Assembly: GCA_017460245.1 (NCBI GenBank)
Contig: JAFUBK010000107.1
Span: 1-6,559 of the forward strand
Direction: 5' to 3'
Source: Bacilli bacterium
GTDB taxonomy: Bacteria; Bacillota_I; Bacilli_A; RF39; UBA660
Length of the DNA: 6,559 bases
Below are positions 6,492 through 6,559 of this stretch, piece after piece. A program made the position numbers and the translations under genes. The notes below the pieces were generated by a model, which was not told the origin of the DNA, ran no database searches, and worked only from the letters and a program-made list of their open reading frames with translations. Numbering within the stretch: position 1 is the stretch's first letter; the number at the start of each line of letters is the position of its first letter.

Positions 6492-6525
6492 AAAAAACAG
6501 GCGGTAGGAATATTCCCACTGCCTG
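6492..6525 (-). terminator. Intrinsic terminator between tRNA and gatC
   Basis: On the minus strand CAGGC and GCCTG (6525-6521 with 6502-6498) pair, then one A-C mismatch, then GTGGGAA with TTCCTAC (one G-T wobble) around a very short TA loop. Six T follow (6497-6492). It would end the upstream tRNA transcript. Because it stands just before the gatC ribosome site with no clear promoter after it, it may leak or be regulated. Confidence 0.85.
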
Positions 6526-6537
6526 GCTATTTTTAAA

Positions 6538-6559
6538 TGGCGCTCAATGTAGGACTCGA
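6538..6559 (-). tRNA. 3' end of a tRNA gene (identity unknown), cut by window edge
   Basis: The minus strand reads TCGAGT, CCTAC, ATTGAGC, G, CCA. This fits the last six bases of a T loop, the 3' side of the T stem, the 3' acceptor strand, a discriminator G and an encoded CCA. The 5' acceptor strand should read GCTCAAT. G73 is compatible with Asn, Asp, Gln, Glu, Ser or Trp among others, so the amino acid cannot be told from this piece. The terminator 13 bases further on supports a tRNA gene end. Confidence 0.8.

Noticed and set aside
6508..6536. TTTAAA, 17-base spacer, AATATT as a gatC promoter
   Set aside because: Each box matches consensus at only four of six positions and the proposed -10 lies in the loop of the terminator hairpin.

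Overview
The window is AT-rich. It carries a housekeeping translation operon, two tRNA genes and a lysozyme gene on the minus strand, and the tail of a membrane-protein gene on the plus strand. The strong Shine-Dalgarno sequences (AGGAGG), SigA-type promoter, short U-tailed terminators, GatCAB operon and encoded tRNA 3' CCA ends suggest a low-GC Gram-positive bacterium. An uncultured gut-type Bacillota or Bacilli lineage is my guess, but the sequence does not fix the taxon. gatB ends in TGA, which argues against the Mycoplasma code in which TGA is Trp.

Right to left, in the direction most genes are read: the 3' end of a tRNA gene enters at the right edge and is followed by a hairpin terminator. 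Then come gatC, gatA, gatB and aspS, packed with gaps of only 0 to 4 bases. They encode the GatCAB amidotransferase, which converts Glu-tRNA(Gln) and/or Asp-tRNA(Asn) to the amide forms, and aspartyl-tRNA synthetase. The synthetase carries an RDHGG motif, a histidine signature of non-discriminating enzymes that also charge tRNA(Asn). The operon therefore reads as a unit for indirect Asn-tRNA(Asn) synthesis and possibly Gln-tRNA(Gln). A tRNA-Ser(GCU) gene follows with its own near-consensus promoter set inside a long inverted repeat, and then a clear terminator.

Next is a gene for a GH25 muramidase with no signal peptide and a C-terminal pair of related repeats. The second repeat is cut by a TAG stop, yet recognisable repeat sequence continues in frame for 14 codons to a TAA. 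At the left edge, the last 70 codons of a TspO/MBR-family membrane protein converge on the lysozyme gene across an A/T-rich two-way terminator.

I found no mobile element, CRISPR array or wholly new system. The points most worth checking are the interrupted lysozyme repeat, the probable non-discriminating AspRS linked to gatCAB, and the inverted repeat around the tRNA-Ser promoter.
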